A stretch of 11,054 bases of DNA, taken from positions 1 to 11,054 of the forward strand of contig CAYXPI010000124.1 of assembly GCA_964467005.1 (NCBI GenBank), given 5' to 3'. Position numbers and translations under genes: made by a program. The notes below the pieces were generated by a model, which did not search any database, was not told where the DNA came from, and was given only the letters and a program-made list of their open reading frames with translations. The stretch is from Thermohalobaculum sp964467005 (GTDB lineage Bacteria > Pseudomonadota > Alphaproteobacteria > Rhodobacterales > Rhodobacteraceae). Shown piece after piece: positions 1 through 7,041 of the stretch (within the stretch, counting starts at the first letter, position 1; each line of letters starts with the position of its first letter).

Positions 1-658
1 TGGCGACGTAGATGTGCCTTTCCTTGCGGTTGTAGAGCGTGCCCATGAAGACCGCGAGGTAGGCCACCCAGACCACCGTCAGCCACAGGTCGATGTGCCA
101 GGCGGGCTCGGCATACTCGCGGCTCTGCGATCCGCCCAGCACGTAGGAGGTCGCCGCCAGCACGATGAACAGCTGGTAGCCCCAGAAGACGAACCAGGCG
201 AGGTTGCCGCCCCAGAGCCGCGTCGCGCAGGTGCGCTGCACGATGTAGAAGGAGCTGGCGATCAGCGCGTTGCCGCCGAATGCGAAGATCACCGCGCTGG
301 TGTGGAGCGGGCGGAGCCGGCCGAAGCTCGTGTAGGAAAGGCCCCAATTGAGCTCGGGGAAGGCCAGCTGAAAGGCGATGTAGGTGCCGGCCAGGAAGCC
401 GACGACGCCCCAGAGCGCGGTGGCGATGACGCCGTAGCGGATGACGTCGTCCATGTAACCCTCCGCGGGGGCCGGGCCGCCGTCCGGCATCCGCTGGGGC
501 ACGTTCCAGCGCAGGATGGTGTAGAAAAACATGCCCACCGCGACGGCGAGCACGATCAGTGCATTCACTTGATACGCGAGATCCTTCGCGAAGTTGGCCG
601 CCATCGCCGCGAGCACCGCGACGAGTCCGAGCGCAACCAGTTTGAGAACGTTGCCCAT
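1..658 (-). CDS. ccoN: cbb3-type cytochrome c oxidase subunit I, N-terminal part (cut by window edge)
   Basis: Catalytic haem-copper subunit of the high-affinity cbb3 oxidase, an inner-membrane proton-pumping terminal oxidase used at low oxygen. The visible 219 residues are strongly hydrophobic. They contain the CcoN-typical stretch ending in LRPLHTSAVIFAFGGNAL, in which His119 is the expected low-spin haem b ligand. NWGLSYTSFGRLRPLH just before it is also characteristic of the family. Two N-terminal helices (about 4-20 and 30-50) precede a short loop (MPDGGPAPAEGYMDD), then further helices. The ATG at 658 has a purine-rich GGGGAAG just upstream. The gene continues beyond base 1, so the haem b3/CuB ligands and any downstream ccoO, ccoQ and ccoP cannot be seen. 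An FNR box and a -10 element precede it. The family assignment is recognised from sequence; low-oxygen induction is inferred from the box. Confidence 0.93.
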   Translation of the reverse strand, partial: MGNVLKLVALGLVAVLAAMAANFAKDLAYQVNALIVLAVAVGMFFYTILRWNVPQRMPDGGPAPAEGYMDDVIRYGVIATALWGVVGFLAGTYIAFQLAFPELNWGLSYTSFGRLRPLHTSAVIFAFGGNALIASSFYIVQRTCATRLWGGNLAWFVFWGYQLFIVLAATSYVLGGSQSREYAEPAWHIDLWLTVVWVAYLAVFMGTLYNRKERHIYVA

Positions 659-718
659 GCTTCTTCCCCAGCTTCATGCCGTCGAGCGACCGAAGCGCGT
701 GCCTCGATCCCAGTCTCG

Positions 719-724
719 GTTATG
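719..724 (-). promoter_or_regulatory. Candidate -10 element of the ccoN promoter
   Basis: On the minus strand this reads CATAAC, four of six matches to TATAAT, in an otherwise GC-rich leader. It lies 23 nt downstream of the FNR box at 748-761. It would place transcription start near 712, giving a leader of about 55 nt before ccoN. The geometry (box centre about 42 nt from the start) is that of class II FNR promoters. The start site itself is inferred. Confidence 0.5.
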
Positions 725-747
725 CCGGGGGGGCGAACGGGGCGCCC

Positions 748-761
748 TTGATCTCAGTCAA
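748..761 (-). promoter_or_regulatory. FNR/FnrL binding site upstream of ccoN
   Basis: The plus strand reads TTGATctcaGTCAA, nine of ten arm positions matching the FNR consensus TTGAT-N4-ATCAA. It lies 90 bp upstream of the ccoN start. The protein encoded at 3072-3812 has the FNR recognition helix that reads this sequence. ccoNOQP operons are established FnrL/FNR targets in Rhodobacter and Paracoccus, so activation at low oxygen is the likely role. Confidence 0.82.
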
Positions 762-825
762 GCGTGCCGAGGCTCGGGGCAGGCTGCGGCGATCCGCCCG
801 CCCGAGCGGGGTTGAAATCGTGGGA

Positions 826-1497
826 TCAGATCCCGCTGCCTGGAAAATAGGCGTCAATCGAGGCGGTGTCGCCCGGTGCTGCGGCGACCGCGGAGATCGT
901 GGCCCGGCAGGCGGCGAGGTCCGTGGCCGGCGCGGGCGGGTCGGAATAGGTGCAGGGCACGAGGTCGATCGGCGGCACGGAGGAGACGAAGCGCGCCTCG
1001 TCCACCGCGAGGATCGGCAGCGCCTGACCGAGCACATAGTCGGGATCGGCGCTCGAGAAATAGGTGTTGAAGAAGCCGAGAAGGCTGAGGTCGAGCCCGA
1101 CGACGGCGCGAACCTGGATGAGGTGGTAGGGCCGGAGCAGGCCGCCCGAGACATCCGCCGTGACCGTCGCCTCGAACAGCACCTGCTCCGCCGTTGCGCC
1201 CATGCGGGCCGCCACCAGCGCCTCCGCCCGGTCGACGAAGCGCTGGATGAGCACGGGCGGATCCGTCGGCGCGGGGCCCGGCATGGCGGGCGCGTGGGCC
1301 AGGAGATGCGCGGCCTCCGCCACCGCGCTGTCCAGCCGCTCCCGCGCCGACAGCGCATCGCCATACTCCGCCGTCACGATCATCGGGCCGAGGAGGAGCG
1401 GCAGGGTGACGACGAACTCCATGCTCGCCGTGCCCCGCTCCTCCGCCAGAAAGCGTCCGACCATGTCCCGGCCGATGCCTCGGATCACCCCCGCCAT
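826..1497 (-). CDS. TadE-like pilus-assembly protein
   Basis: A 223-residue protein with the TadE/TadG layout: a short basic and acidic N-terminus ending in EERGTASMEF, one hydrophobic helix at about 28-45 containing Glu27 and TLPLLLGPM, then an extracytoplasmic domain. RG-xx-xxEF at the head of the helix is the TadE signature, resembling the class III signal peptide of Tad pseudopilins. Cys182 and Cys197 in the tail could form a disulfide. The ATG at 1497 is preceded directly by GGAGG with almost no spacing. The next Met (1464, residue 12) or an upstream in-frame TTG are alternatives. It lies 61 bp downstream of the DUF3179 gene and no other tad gene is visible. Family call is from the N-terminal pattern; the rest of the protein is not recognised. 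Confidence 0.7.
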   Translation of the reverse strand: MAGVIRGIGRDMVGRFLAEERGTASMEFVVTLPLLLGPMIVTAEYGDALSARERLDSAVAEAAHLLAHAPAMPGPAPTDPPVLIQRFVDRAEALVAARMGATAEQVLFEATVTADVSGGLLRPYHLIQVRAVVGLDLSLLGFFNTYFSSADPDYVLGQALPILAVDEARFVSSVPPIDLVPCTYSDPPAPATDLAACRATISAVAAAPGDTASIDAYFPGSGI

Positions 1498-1558
1498 CCT
1501 CCGCCTTGGATCTCGCGACAACCCTAGCCGGCGCGGGTAAACGGCGGGTGAACGGCGC

Positions 1559-2959
1559 CTACTGCCCCGCGCCCCAGAGCTCCGAGCGGGCGCCGAGATA
1601 GCCGTCCCAAGCAAACCAATAGGAGATGTGCCCCGCCACCCGGGGCAGGCGCGCCCCGCCCGGGCCTTCGAGCGCGGCCTCGGTGATCTCCCAGCGCCCC
1701 TCCGCCTCGAGGCCCGCGGGCCCGAGGGTGAAGCGCCGGCCGCCCCGCTCATAGGCCCGGACCGTGCGCCCGTTGGCCTCGCCCACCAGCACCACGTCGA
1801 GATCGCCCACCCGGTCGTTGATCGCGCGGCCTCCCTCGAAGGCCGTGAGCGGCCAGGCCTTCGCCGCGCCGAAGCGGCGGATGCCGAACACATAGTCCTT
1901 CTGCGCGAGCGGGCCCTGGCCGCCGCCCGCCGCGAGGCCGCCGAGGGCCGGGAACATGAGCTCAGGGCTCGCGAAGTACTCCCGGTAGACGACGCCCGAG
2001 CCGTAGTCCCGCGCAAAGCCCGTGTCGAGCGAGAGAACCGTGGTGCGGGGGTTGGCGGCGCGCCACTCCGCCCAGGGCGCGATGGCCACCGGGCGCTCCA
2101 CCAGCCGGAGCGGGCTGCCAGCCAAGGGCCCGATCACCGGGCGGCCGGTGAACTGGTTCCAGAGCGAGTGGGTCTGCCGGTCGAACATCAGCTTGTTGGA
2201 GCGGTAGAGAAAGCCCGAGGAGCCGAAGACGAAGGGCCGGTCGCGCCCGCTCACCGTGGTCTCGAAGAGGATGCCCGCGCCGCAAAGCGTGCAATAGGCG
2301 AGCGCCACGGGCACGCCGCCGATCACGTCGTTGAACATCTCGTGCCAGCCCATGATGCGCAAGGGATAGGCTCGGGTGTCGCCGTTGATCTCGACGCCGA
2401 AGACGAGGTCGTCGCGCCGGAGATAGTCGGCCTCCGCGGCCGCGATCATGGCGGGGGCGTCGAGCGAGGGGATGCCGTCCTTCACCACGCCGCCCCAGGT
2501 CACCTCTTCGAAGCGGATGCGCATGCGCTCGCGGACGAGATGCTCGGGACGGAGGAAGATCTCGAAATTGGGGTCGATGGCCAAGAACACCCGACGCCGG
2601 AGCGCGATGTGGGAGGGGCGGGGGGTCACCTCGGGATGGGCCTCCTGCCACAGCATCCACTCGAACCAGTCGTCCGGACCGGCCTCGCCCGTGATCTCCA
2701 CCAGCTTCTCGACGATCGGCAGCCGGTCGCCCCGGGTGAACCGCAGCGCGAAGATGAGCGAGGCGGCGATGTCGACGCCCCGATAGGGCGAGAGCGTGGC
2801 GCGGGCCTCCCGGTGCGCGCGCTGATCGCCGAAGATCAAGTCCTCGAGCGCGCGGTCGATCTCAGCGTCGCTCGGTTGGGCCCGGGCGTGGAGCGCGGGG
2901 AGGGCGGCGGCCAATGCCAGGGCGGTGGTCCGGATCGCGTGGCGACGGGTGTGGGGCAT
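1559..2959 (-). CDS. Exported DUF3179 domain protein
   Basis: A 466-residue protein of unknown biochemical role. The N-terminus TRRHAIRT followed by an Ala/Leu-rich core and ARA before Gln28 looks like a Tat (or Sec) signal peptide, so the mature protein should be periplasmic. Residues about 30-155 form a leader region of no recognised family. From about 158 on the DUF3179 pattern is clear: DGIPSLDAP, FGVEINGDTRAYPLRI, WHEMFNDVIGG (His206, Glu207, Asn210, Asp211), and a YCTLCG CxxC motif (Cys223, Cys226; family members usually have CPLC). The invariant His/Glu/Asn/Asp and CxxC residues suggest a metal or redox site, but that is inference. The ATG at 2959 has a good GAGGAGA ribosome site. It lies 112 bp downstream of fnrL on the same strand, so it could be read from the fnrL promoter. 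Confidence 0.87.
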   Translation of the reverse strand: MPHTRRHAIRTTALALAAALPALHARAQPSDAEIDRALEDLIFGDQRAHREARATLSPYRGVDIAASLIFALRFTRGDRLPIVEKLVEITGEAGPDDWFEWMLWQEAHPEVTPRPSHIALRRRVFLAIDPNFEIFLRPEHLVRERMRIRFEEVTWGGVVKDGIPSLDAPAMIAAAEADYLRRDDLVFGVEINGDTRAYPLRIMGWHEMFNDVIGGVPVALAYCTLCGAGILFETTVSGRDRPFVFGSSGFLYRSNKLMFDRQTHSLWNQFTGRPVIGPLAGSPLRLVERPVAIAPWAEWRAANPRTTVLSLDTGFARDYGSGVVYREYFASPELMFPALGGLAAGGGQGPLAQKDYVFGIRRFGAAKAWPLTAFEGGRAINDRVGDLDVVLVGEANGRTVRAYERGGRRFTLGPAGLEAEGRWEITEAALEGPGGARLPRVAGHISYWFAWDGYLGARSELWGAGQ

Positions 2960-3071
2960 CTCGGGTCTCCTCTCGGCCTCGCGCGGCAGGATGGCGCGGG
3001 GTGGAGGATCTGGGAAATCACCTCGAATGACCCGGGCGTGACGGGCCCGTGACGCGGGCGCTCGCGGAGGC

Positions 3072-3812
3072 TCAGGCGATCAGGCCGCCGTCGCTGTCCT
3101 CGCCCGCCGCGTCGAGGAGCGCCGCAAGATCGGGCACCCGCAGCGTCCGCGCGTCCGAGAGCTCGATCACCCCGGCTTTGCGGAGGCCCGTGAGCTGGCG
3201 GCTCACCGTCTCGATGGTGAGGCCCAGATAGTCCCCGATTGCCTCCCGGGTCACCGGCAGCTCGATGGTCAGCACCGGGCCAGCGGGGCCGCCATTGGCC
3301 TGGGCCCGGCGGGCCAGGATGGTGAGGAAGGTGGCGATCTTCTCCTGCGCGGTCTTCCGCCCGAGGAGGAGCATCCAATCCCGCGCCGCGTCGAGTTCGT
3401 CGAGCGTGATCTCGAGAAGCCGCCGCTCGAGCGCGGGTGTCTCGATGAGGAGCCGTTCGAACCGCGCGCGGGGGAAAAGGCAGAGCGTGACAGGGGTGAC
3501 CGCCACCGCGTCGAAGGGGGCGACCGGGATGTTGGGCCGGCCGATGAAGTCCGACGCGAACATGAGGCCCACCATCTGGCGCCGCCCGTCCGACATCGTC
3601 TTGGACAGGCTCACCACGCCGCTCACCACAGAGCCGATGGCGCTGCTTTCCTCGCCCGCCGCGACGATCTCCTGACCCGCCTCGAAGCTCTTGTAATATT
3701 TGATCGAATTGAGCTTCTCCAGCCCCACCGGCTCGACATAGGAGCACACGGCGCGGTGCCGGATCGGGCAGTCGACGCAATGCACATGCGCGGTGGGGGC
3801 GGGTTTGTTCAT
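3072..3812 (-). CDS. fnrL: FnrL, oxygen-sensing Crp/Fnr transcription regulator
   Basis: A 246-residue global regulator of the anaerobic/microaerobic switch. Cys12, Cys15, Cys23 and Cys111 match the four ligands of the FNR [4Fe-4S] cluster (CxxC-x7-C plus one internal Cys), and no other Cys is present. The effector-domain beta roll spans about 30-125, a dimerisation helix about 126-160, and the helix-turn-helix about 188-210 (TREAIGDYLGLTIETVSRQL). Glu201, Ser204 and Arg205 correspond to the FNR residues that read TTGAT. The start at MNKPAPT is chosen because AGGAG lies three bases upstream and family length fits; longer upstream readings would run through the regulatory region. It is divergent from hemN with an FNR box between, so autoregulation is plausible. 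Confidence 0.94.
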   Translation of the reverse strand: MNKPAPTAHVHCVDCPIRHRAVCSYVEPVGLEKLNSIKYYKSFEAGQEIVAAGEESSAIGSVVSGVVSLSKTMSDGRRQMVGLMFASDFIGRPNIPVAPFDAVAVTPVTLCLFPRARFERLLIETPALERRLLEITLDELDAARDWMLLLGRKTAQEKIATFLTILARRAQANGGPAGPVLTIELPVTREAIGDYLGLTIETVSRQLTGLRKAGVIELSDARTLRVPDLAALLDAAGEDSDGGLIA

Positions 3813-3857
3813 GCGCTCCTGGTCGGGTTGGTTGACACCGTCATCATGGGTGAGCGG

Positions 3858-3871
3858 TTGACCTGGGTCAA
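3858..3871. promoter_or_regulatory. FNR/FnrL binding site between fnrL and hemN
   Basis: Reads TTGACctggGTCAA, with perfectly symmetrical arms and eight of ten matches to TTGAT-N4-ATCAA. Its centre (3864.5) is 41.5 bp from base 3906, the first base of hemN, which is class II activation spacing for the plus strand. Toward fnrL its near edge is 46 bp from the start codon, so it could also control fnrL. No good -10 is visible on the fnrL side, which favours hemN as the activated gene. Confidence 0.82.
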
Positions 3872-3892
3872 TGCGCGCGCGGCGTCGCAGAT

Positions 3893-3898
3893 CAGTAT
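3893..3898 (+). promoter_or_regulatory. Candidate -10 element of hemN
   Basis: CAGTAT keeps the important second-position A and last T of TATAAT (three of six matches). It lies 21 nt downstream of the FNR box, close to the 22 nt expected in a class II FNR promoter. Transcription would start at about 3905-3906, on the hemN start codon. The match is weak by itself; support comes from spacing. Confidence 0.4.
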
Positions 3899-3905
3899 CG
3901 GTTCC

Positions 3906-5273
3906 ATGACCCGCGGCGCGCACATCACCCCGTTCGACCCGCCCGCGCTGGAGCGCGCCGTCCCCCGCTACACGAGCTATCCCACCCAGCCGCATTTTTC
4001 CGAGGCCATCGGGGCCGAGGCCTATGCCCGCTGGCTCGGCGATCTCGCGCCGGAGCGGGCTCTGAGGCTGTATCTTCATATCCCCTTCTGTCGGCGGATC
4101 TGCTGGTTTTGCGCCTGCCGCACCCAGGCGACGGGGCGCTATGCCGGCGTGCGACGCTATGTCGATGCGCTGTTGGCCGAGGGGGCCCGGCTGGCCGAGA
4201 TCTTGGGCCCCGGCCGGCGGGTGACGGAGCTCGCCCTCGGCGGCGGGTCGCCCAGCGTGCTGGCGCCAGGGGATCTCACGCGCCTGGTCGCCGGGCTCGA
4301 GGCCGTCCTGCCCGGCATCTCCGAGGCGCCGGTGACGACCGAGATCGACCCGCGGGACATGACGGAGGAGCGGCTCGACGCCCTCGCCGCGGCGCGGGTC
4401 TCAGCGGTTGCCCTCAGCGTGCAGGACGTCGATCCGGGCGTGCAGGCCGCCATCGGGCGCAACCACGATCATGCGTCCACATGCCGCATCGTGGAGGCGC
4501 TGCGCCGCCGGGGCATCCGCCGGATCTCCCTCGATCTTCTCTATGGCCTGCCGGCGCAGAGCGCGGAGACGCTGGCCCGCTCCGTCGCCGCCGTGGTCGC
4601 GCTCGAGCCCACGCGCATCGCCCTTTACGGCTATGCCCATCTGCCCTGGCTCGCCAAGCGGCAGGCGATGATCGACATCGACCTGTTGCCCGGCTCCAGC
4701 TCCCGGCGCGCCCAGGCCAGGGAGGCGCGCGCGCTCATCGAAGCCGCGGGCTACACGGCCGTCGGCATGGACCATTTCGTGCGGCCCGACGACCCGCTCG
4801 CCCGGGCCGAGCGCGCCGGCCGCCTCGAGCGGAGCTTCGACGGCTACCGGGTGGGCGACGGCGCGGCGCTCCTCGGCCTCGGCGCCTCCGCCGTGGGCGC
4901 GCTGCCTCAGGGCTATGTCCAGAACGAGACCGCGACGGCGCGCTATCTCGCGCGGATCGAAGGCGGCGAACTCGCGGCAAAGCGCGGCCACGCCCTCAGC
5001 CTCGACGACCGGATGCGCGGCGCGGCGATCGGCCAGATCCTCTGCACCGCGGCGCTCGACATCGACATCCTCGCCCAGCGCTTCGGCGACTTCGCCAAGC
5101 CGGTGGCCGACCGGGCCGCCGCCCTCCTCGCCGCGGCGCCGGCGGGCGCGCTCACGCCCTGGCGGGGCGGCTTCCGCATCTCGGAGGACTGGCGCGGCCG
5201 GGCACGGCTCGTCGCCGCCGAGTTCGACGCCTATCTGGCCCGCGGCCGCGCCCGCCACTCCCTGGTGATCTGA
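3906..5273 (+). CDS. hemN: Oxygen-independent coproporphyrinogen III oxidase (dehydrogenase)
   Basis: Radical-SAM enzyme that decarboxylates coproporphyrinogen III to protoporphyrinogen IX without oxygen, in the cytoplasm, supplying haem (and bacteriochlorophyll precursors where made) under low oxygen. The 455 residues match the usual HemN length. The SAM/Fe-S motif is HIPFC-RRI-C-WF-C (Cys62, Cys66, Cys69), followed by the extra Cys71 typical of HemN. GGGSPS (112-117) corresponds to the family GGGTPT SAM-binding motif. VPRYTSYPT near the N-terminus, SVQD (171-174), AIGR and LDLLYGLPAQ are further HemN landmarks. The ATG at 3906 aligns VPRYTSYPT at residue 19; no Shine-Dalgarno sequence precedes it. 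An in-frame ATG at 3846 is possible but would place the FNR box inside the gene. It converges on the DUF2853 gene with 12 bp between. Confidence 0.92.
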   Translation: MTRGAHITPFDPPALERAVPRYTSYPTQPHFSEAIGAEAYARWLGDLAPERALRLYLHIPFCRRICWFCACRTQATGRYAGVRRYVDALLAEGARLAEILGPGRRVTELALGGGSPSVLAPGDLTRLVAGLEAVLPGISEAPVTTEIDPRDMTEERLDALAAARVSAVALSVQDVDPGVQAAIGRNHDHASTCRIVEALRRRGIRRISLDLLYGLPAQSAETLARSVAAVVALEPTRIALYGYAHLPWLAKRQAMIDIDLLPGSSSRRAQAREARALIEAAGYTAVGMDHFVRPDDPLARAERAGRLERSFDGYRVGDGAALLGLGASAVGALPQGYVQNETATARYLARIEGGELAAKRGHALSLDDRMRGAAIGQILCTAALDIDILAQRFGDFAKPVADRAAALLAAAPAGALTPWRGGFRISEDWRGRARLVAAEFDAYLARGRARHSLVI

Positions 5274-5285
5274 CCTCGGCGGGCC

Positions 5286-5627
5286 TCAGGCGAAGACCGC
5301 CTCCTTGCCGAAATGCTTGGTGAGGAGATAGTAGACCACCGCGCGGTACTTGTTGCGGTTCGACTTCCCGTAGAGCTCGAACACCGCCTCGAGCCCCGCT
5401 TCCAGCTCCGGCCCCTCCGAGAGGCCAAGCTTCTTCACCAGGAAGTTGGCGCGCACGCGGGCGACCTCCTCGGGGTCCGAGCTCGAGACGGTGGAGCTGT
5501 CGGCGTTATAGATCGTCGGGCCGCAGGCGATCGTCACCTTCTCCAGGAGCGCGCGGTCCGGCTCCTGGTTGCATTTCGCCTTGATGTCCGCCGCGTATTT
5601 CTCGATGAGCTCTTCGCGTTTGTTCAC
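5286..5627 (-). CDS. DUF2853 family small protein
   Basis: A conserved 113-residue protein of unknown function, probably cytoplasmic since no signal or membrane segment is visible. The DUF2853 pattern is clear: MNKREELIEKYAADIK, then LLEKVTIACGPTIYNAD, then ARVRANFLVKKLGL, and the basic tail YGKSNRNKYRAVVYYLL. It is predicted to be mostly helical and rich in charged residues. The start is GTG at 5627, chosen because GGAGG lies six bases upstream; the first residue is therefore read as Met although the codon is Val. An in-frame ATG at 5648 would add seven residues but lacks a comparable ribosome site. It is divergent from the oxidoreductase gene and ends 12 bp from hemN. Context gives no firm role. 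Confidence 0.87.
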   Translation of the reverse strand: MNKREELIEKYAADIKAKCNQEPDRALLEKVTIACGPTIYNADSSTVSSSDPEEVARVRANFLVKKLGLSEGPELEAGLEAVFELYGKSNRNKYRAVVYYLLTKHFGKEAVFA

Positions 5628-5702
5628 GGGGTCCCTCCGCTCGCGCATGCCATAAGGGCGCGGCGTCCGAGCGCCGCAGCGGCAACTATGTCGCAAGGGC
5701 CT

Positions 5703-5721
5703 GGGCTTTGCAGCCCCTTTT
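5703..5721 (+). terminator. Small hairpin with T-tract before the oxidoreductase gene
   Basis: GGGCT-ttgc-AGCCC followed by C and TTTT resembles a minimal intrinsic terminator on the plus strand. The stem has only five base pairs and the T-run four. It could stop transcripts running through from hemN before the oxidoreductase gene at 5797, or act as a leader hairpin of that gene. On thermodynamic grounds it is weak. Confidence 0.3.
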
Positions 5722-5796
5722 CGCCGCGGTCGGGGGCTGTCCTCGCGGCCGCCAGGTGGGCAGGATGGCGGCACGGTTCGGGGAGCGGGAGGGACG

Positions 5797-7041
5797 ATGC
5801 GCATCGCGGTCTTGGGCGGCGGGATCACCGGGGTCTCGGCGGCGGAGTGGCTCCGGCGCGACGGCCATGCGGTGACGCTCCTCGACCGGGTGAGCCCCGG
5901 GGATCCGGCGCAGACCTCCTACGGCAATGCCGGCGTCCTCGCCAACACCGGGGTGGTGCCGATCCCCGAGCCCGGGCTCTGGCTCAAGGGGCTCAGGATG
6001 GCGCTCGCGGGCCGGGGGCCGATGTATCTGCGCTGGCGGTATCTGCCCTGGCTCGCCCCTTGGCTCTGGCGCTTTCTTGCGACCGGCGGGGCCGCGGAGA
6101 CGGCGCGGATCTCCGCCGGGCTCGCCACCCTGATCGGCGACACGGTGGAGCAGCACCGGGCGCTTGCCGAAGGCACGGGCGCGGTGCGGTTCCTGGCCGA
6201 CGGGCGCTACACCTATCTCTTCGCCCGCCGCGAGGTCTGGGAGGGGGACCGCCGGGGCCACGCGCTCCGCGCCGCCGCGGGGGTGGTGGGCCGGCCGCTC
6301 GACCGGGCGGCGCTTCTCGAGCGGGATCCCGAGCTCGGGCCCGATTTCGGCTTTGGCGTGGAGTTCGAGGGCAGCGGGCATGTGACCGATCCCGGGGGCT
6401 ATGTGGCCGCCCTCTTCGCCCATTTCCGGGCCGAAGGCGGGGAGTTTCTCGCGACCGAGATCCGCGATCTGCGGCCGGCGGGCGAGGGGGTGGAGATCGC
6501 CCATGCCGGCGGGACCCTTGCCGCGGACCGCGCGGTGCTCGCCCTCGGCGCCTGGTCCGGCGCGCTCGCCCGGCGCCTGGGCCACGAGCCGCGGCTCGAG
6601 AGCGAGCGGGGCTATCACCTCGTGCTCGAGCGGCCGAGCCACCGGCCGCCCACGCCTTACATGCTGGCCGACGCGAAAATGGTGGCCTCGCCGATGGAGG
6701 ACGGGCTGCGGCTCGCGGGGCTCGTGGAGTTCGCCGGGCTCACAGCGCCACCCTCGCCTCGGCCGACCGCCTTTCAGCGCGCCCAGGCGACGCGGCTCTA
6801 TCCGCGCCTCACCTGGGAGGGCGAGCGGGTGTGGATGGGCCACCGGCCCTCGACGGTGGACAGCCTGCCGCTGATCGGCGCCGCGCCCAAGGCGCCGCAG
6901 GTGGTCTTCGCCTTTGGCGCTCAACATCTGGGGCTGACAGCGGGGCCCAAGACCGGGCGGATCGTGTCGGATATCCTGGCCGGGCGGACGCGCAACGAGG
7001 ACCTCGCGCCCTTTCGCGTCGGTCGGTTCGACGGCGGGTGA
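5797..7041 (+). CDS. FAD-dependent oxidoreductase, DAO family (D-amino acid dehydrogenase-like)
   Basis: A 414-residue flavoenzyme expected to oxidise an amine or amino acid. The N-terminal Rossmann motif is VLGGGITGVSAAEWL (Gly7, Gly9, Gly12) with the family acid at the end of beta 2 (LLDR). SYGNAGVL at about 41-48 is the motif that in DadA-type D-amino acid dehydrogenases contacts FAD. The C-terminal MGHRPSTVDSLPLIG and AQHLGLTAGPKTGR complete the DAO fold. Most members have GHGHLG where this has GAQHLG. Its substrate cannot be read from sequence; D-amino acid dehydrogenase and glycine/sarcosine oxidase types are possible. GGGAGGG lies three bases upstream of the ATG. Its stop overlaps the start of the membrane protein gene, so both are probably one operon. 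Confidence 0.87.
   Translation: MRIAVLGGGITGVSAAEWLRRDGHAVTLLDRVSPGDPAQTSYGNAGVLANTGVVPIPEPGLWLKGLRMALAGRGPMYLRWRYLPWLAPWLWRFLATGGAAETARISAGLATLIGDTVEQHRALAEGTGAVRFLADGRYTYLFARREVWEGDRRGHALRAAAGVVGRPLDRAALLERDPELGPDFGFGVEFEGSGHVTDPGGYVAALFAHFRAEGGEFLATEIRDLRPAGEGVEIAHAGGTLAADRAVLALGAWSGALARRLGHEPRLESERGYHLVLERPSHRPPTPYMLADAKMVASPMEDGLRLAGLVEFAGLTAPPSPRPTAFQRAQATRLYPRLTWEGERVWMGHRPSTVDSLPLIGAAPKAPQVVFAFGAQHLGLTAGPKTGRIVSDILAGRTRNEDLAPFRVGRFDGG

Noticed and set aside
14..751. Long open frame on the plus strand across the ccoN region (and similar long plus-strand frames over 1628-3052 and 5313-7982)
   Set aside because: These are antisense or out-of-frame readings of real genes, kept open by the very high GC content. 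The products are Arg/Ala/Gly/Pro-rich and match no family, while the opposite strand encodes CcoN, DUF3179 and others.
3026..3060. GC-rich inverted repeat around ACGGGCCCGT between fnrL and the DUF3179 gene, considered as a terminator
   Set aside because: The ten-base palindrome has no loop, its flanks are direct rather than inverted repeats, and no T-tract follows on either strand.
3832..3845. Second FNR-like site TTGACaccgTCATC near fnrL
   Set aside because: Only the left half matches; the right half fails at all five positions at N4 spacing, and a better partial match needs a three-base spacer.
3756..3905. Upstream extension of hemN to earlier in-frame starts (3756, 3846)
   Set aside because: It would overlap fnrL coding sequence and the FNR box, has no ribosome site, and adds residues not expected in HemN proteins.
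5660..5677. Hairpin GCGGCG-tccgag-CGCCGC considered as terminator or riboswitch stem
   Set aside because: Six-base-pair GC stems are common at this base composition, and no T-run or conserved riboswitch core lies nearby.
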